Of a stretch of 20,598 nucleotides of DNA, positions 20,553-20,598 are shown piece by piece. The notes under the pieces are model-generated. The model saw only the letters and a program-made list of their open reading frames with translations. It had not been told where the DNA came from and ran no database searches. Numbering within the stretch: position 1 is the first letter of the stretch; every line of letters begins with the position of its first letter. The translations under genes and the position numbers were made by a program. This DNA comes from Mariprofundaceae bacterium. GTDB taxonomy: Bacteria > Pseudomonadota > Zetaproteobacteria > Mariprofundales > Mariprofundaceae. The stretch lies in assembly GCA_027018975.1 (NCBI GenBank), contig JALUXN010000049.1:1-20598 (forward strand), given 5' to 3'.

Positions 20553-20598
20553 AGCGCTTTTTCGACCGCCACTTCATCGCAGTTGGAGAAGTGTGGGC
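20549..20598 (-). CDS. C-terminal end of an unidentified upstream gene
   Basis: On the minus strand a frame is open from the window edge and ends in TGA, overlapping the rluC ATG by 4 bp. It encodes PHFSNCDEVAVEKAL. Only 15 residues are visible and I do not recognise the family. The ATGA overlap, used repeatedly in this window, is the main reason to accept it as a real gene end. Confidence 0.45.
   Translation of the reverse strand, partial: PHFSNCDEVAVEKAL

Noticed and set aside
1..20598. CRISPR array, riboswitch, rRNA or integrase
   Set aside because: No regularly spaced repeats, recognisable riboswitch core, rRNA sequence or recombinase gene was seen in the window.

Overview
The window looks like a chromosomal segment of a Gram-negative pseudomonad-type bacterium (Pseudomonadota; gammaproteobacterial or close to it). 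The grounds are an outer-membrane lipoprotein sorting factor (LolB-like), an LPS-export permease (LptG/YjgP-YjgQ), the muropeptide pair Slt/AmpD, flagellar specificity proteins, and the gene order TPR lipoprotein - lolB - ispE - tRNA-Gln - prs, which is known from Pseudomonas-like genomes. Base composition is GC-rich throughout, apart from a few AT-rich islands. The species cannot be fixed from the sequence alone.

Layout. 1-315: the 3' end of a PIN-domain (VapC-like) gene, its terminator, and a 121-bp miniature inverted-repeat element with a perfect 8-bp target duplication. 404-5292 (minus strand): a tightly packed unit of JAMM/M67 peptidase, TPR lipoprotein, lolB, ispE, tRNA-Gln and prs, with a second copy of the 121-bp element between the tRNA and prs. 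5293-5418: a divergent promoter region. 5419-8988: slt (plus strand) converges on ampD (minus strand) with a 101-bp overlap, and ampD is preceded by an lptG-type permease. 9046-11042 (minus): an orphan FliK-like and FlhB-C-like pair. 11166-11753 (plus): a periplasmic cyclophilin. 11916-17574 (minus): a type III-like restriction-modification operon, mod - KilA-N protein - res, with touching genes. 17737-20598 (minus): recQ, rluC and the end of an upstream gene. No gap between genes exceeds 300 bp.

How the genes work together. The first block makes precursors (IspE for isoprenoids, Prs for PRPP), supplies tRNA-Gln, and inserts lipoproteins in the outer membrane. Slt releases anhydro-muropeptides that AmpD later processes in the cytoplasm. 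The restriction-modification operon is the clearest accessory module. Its third gene encodes a KilA-N protein of unknown role, it carries an intragenic 26-bp perfect palindrome, and its methyltransferase has an AT-rich target-recognition segment that looks exchanged.

The most notable observations are: the miniature element with IS66-like hallmarks and paired changes in its two ends; the ispE stop codon lying inside the tRNA-Gln gene; the mod/KilA-N/res operon; and the 26-bp palindrome inside the KilA-N gene.
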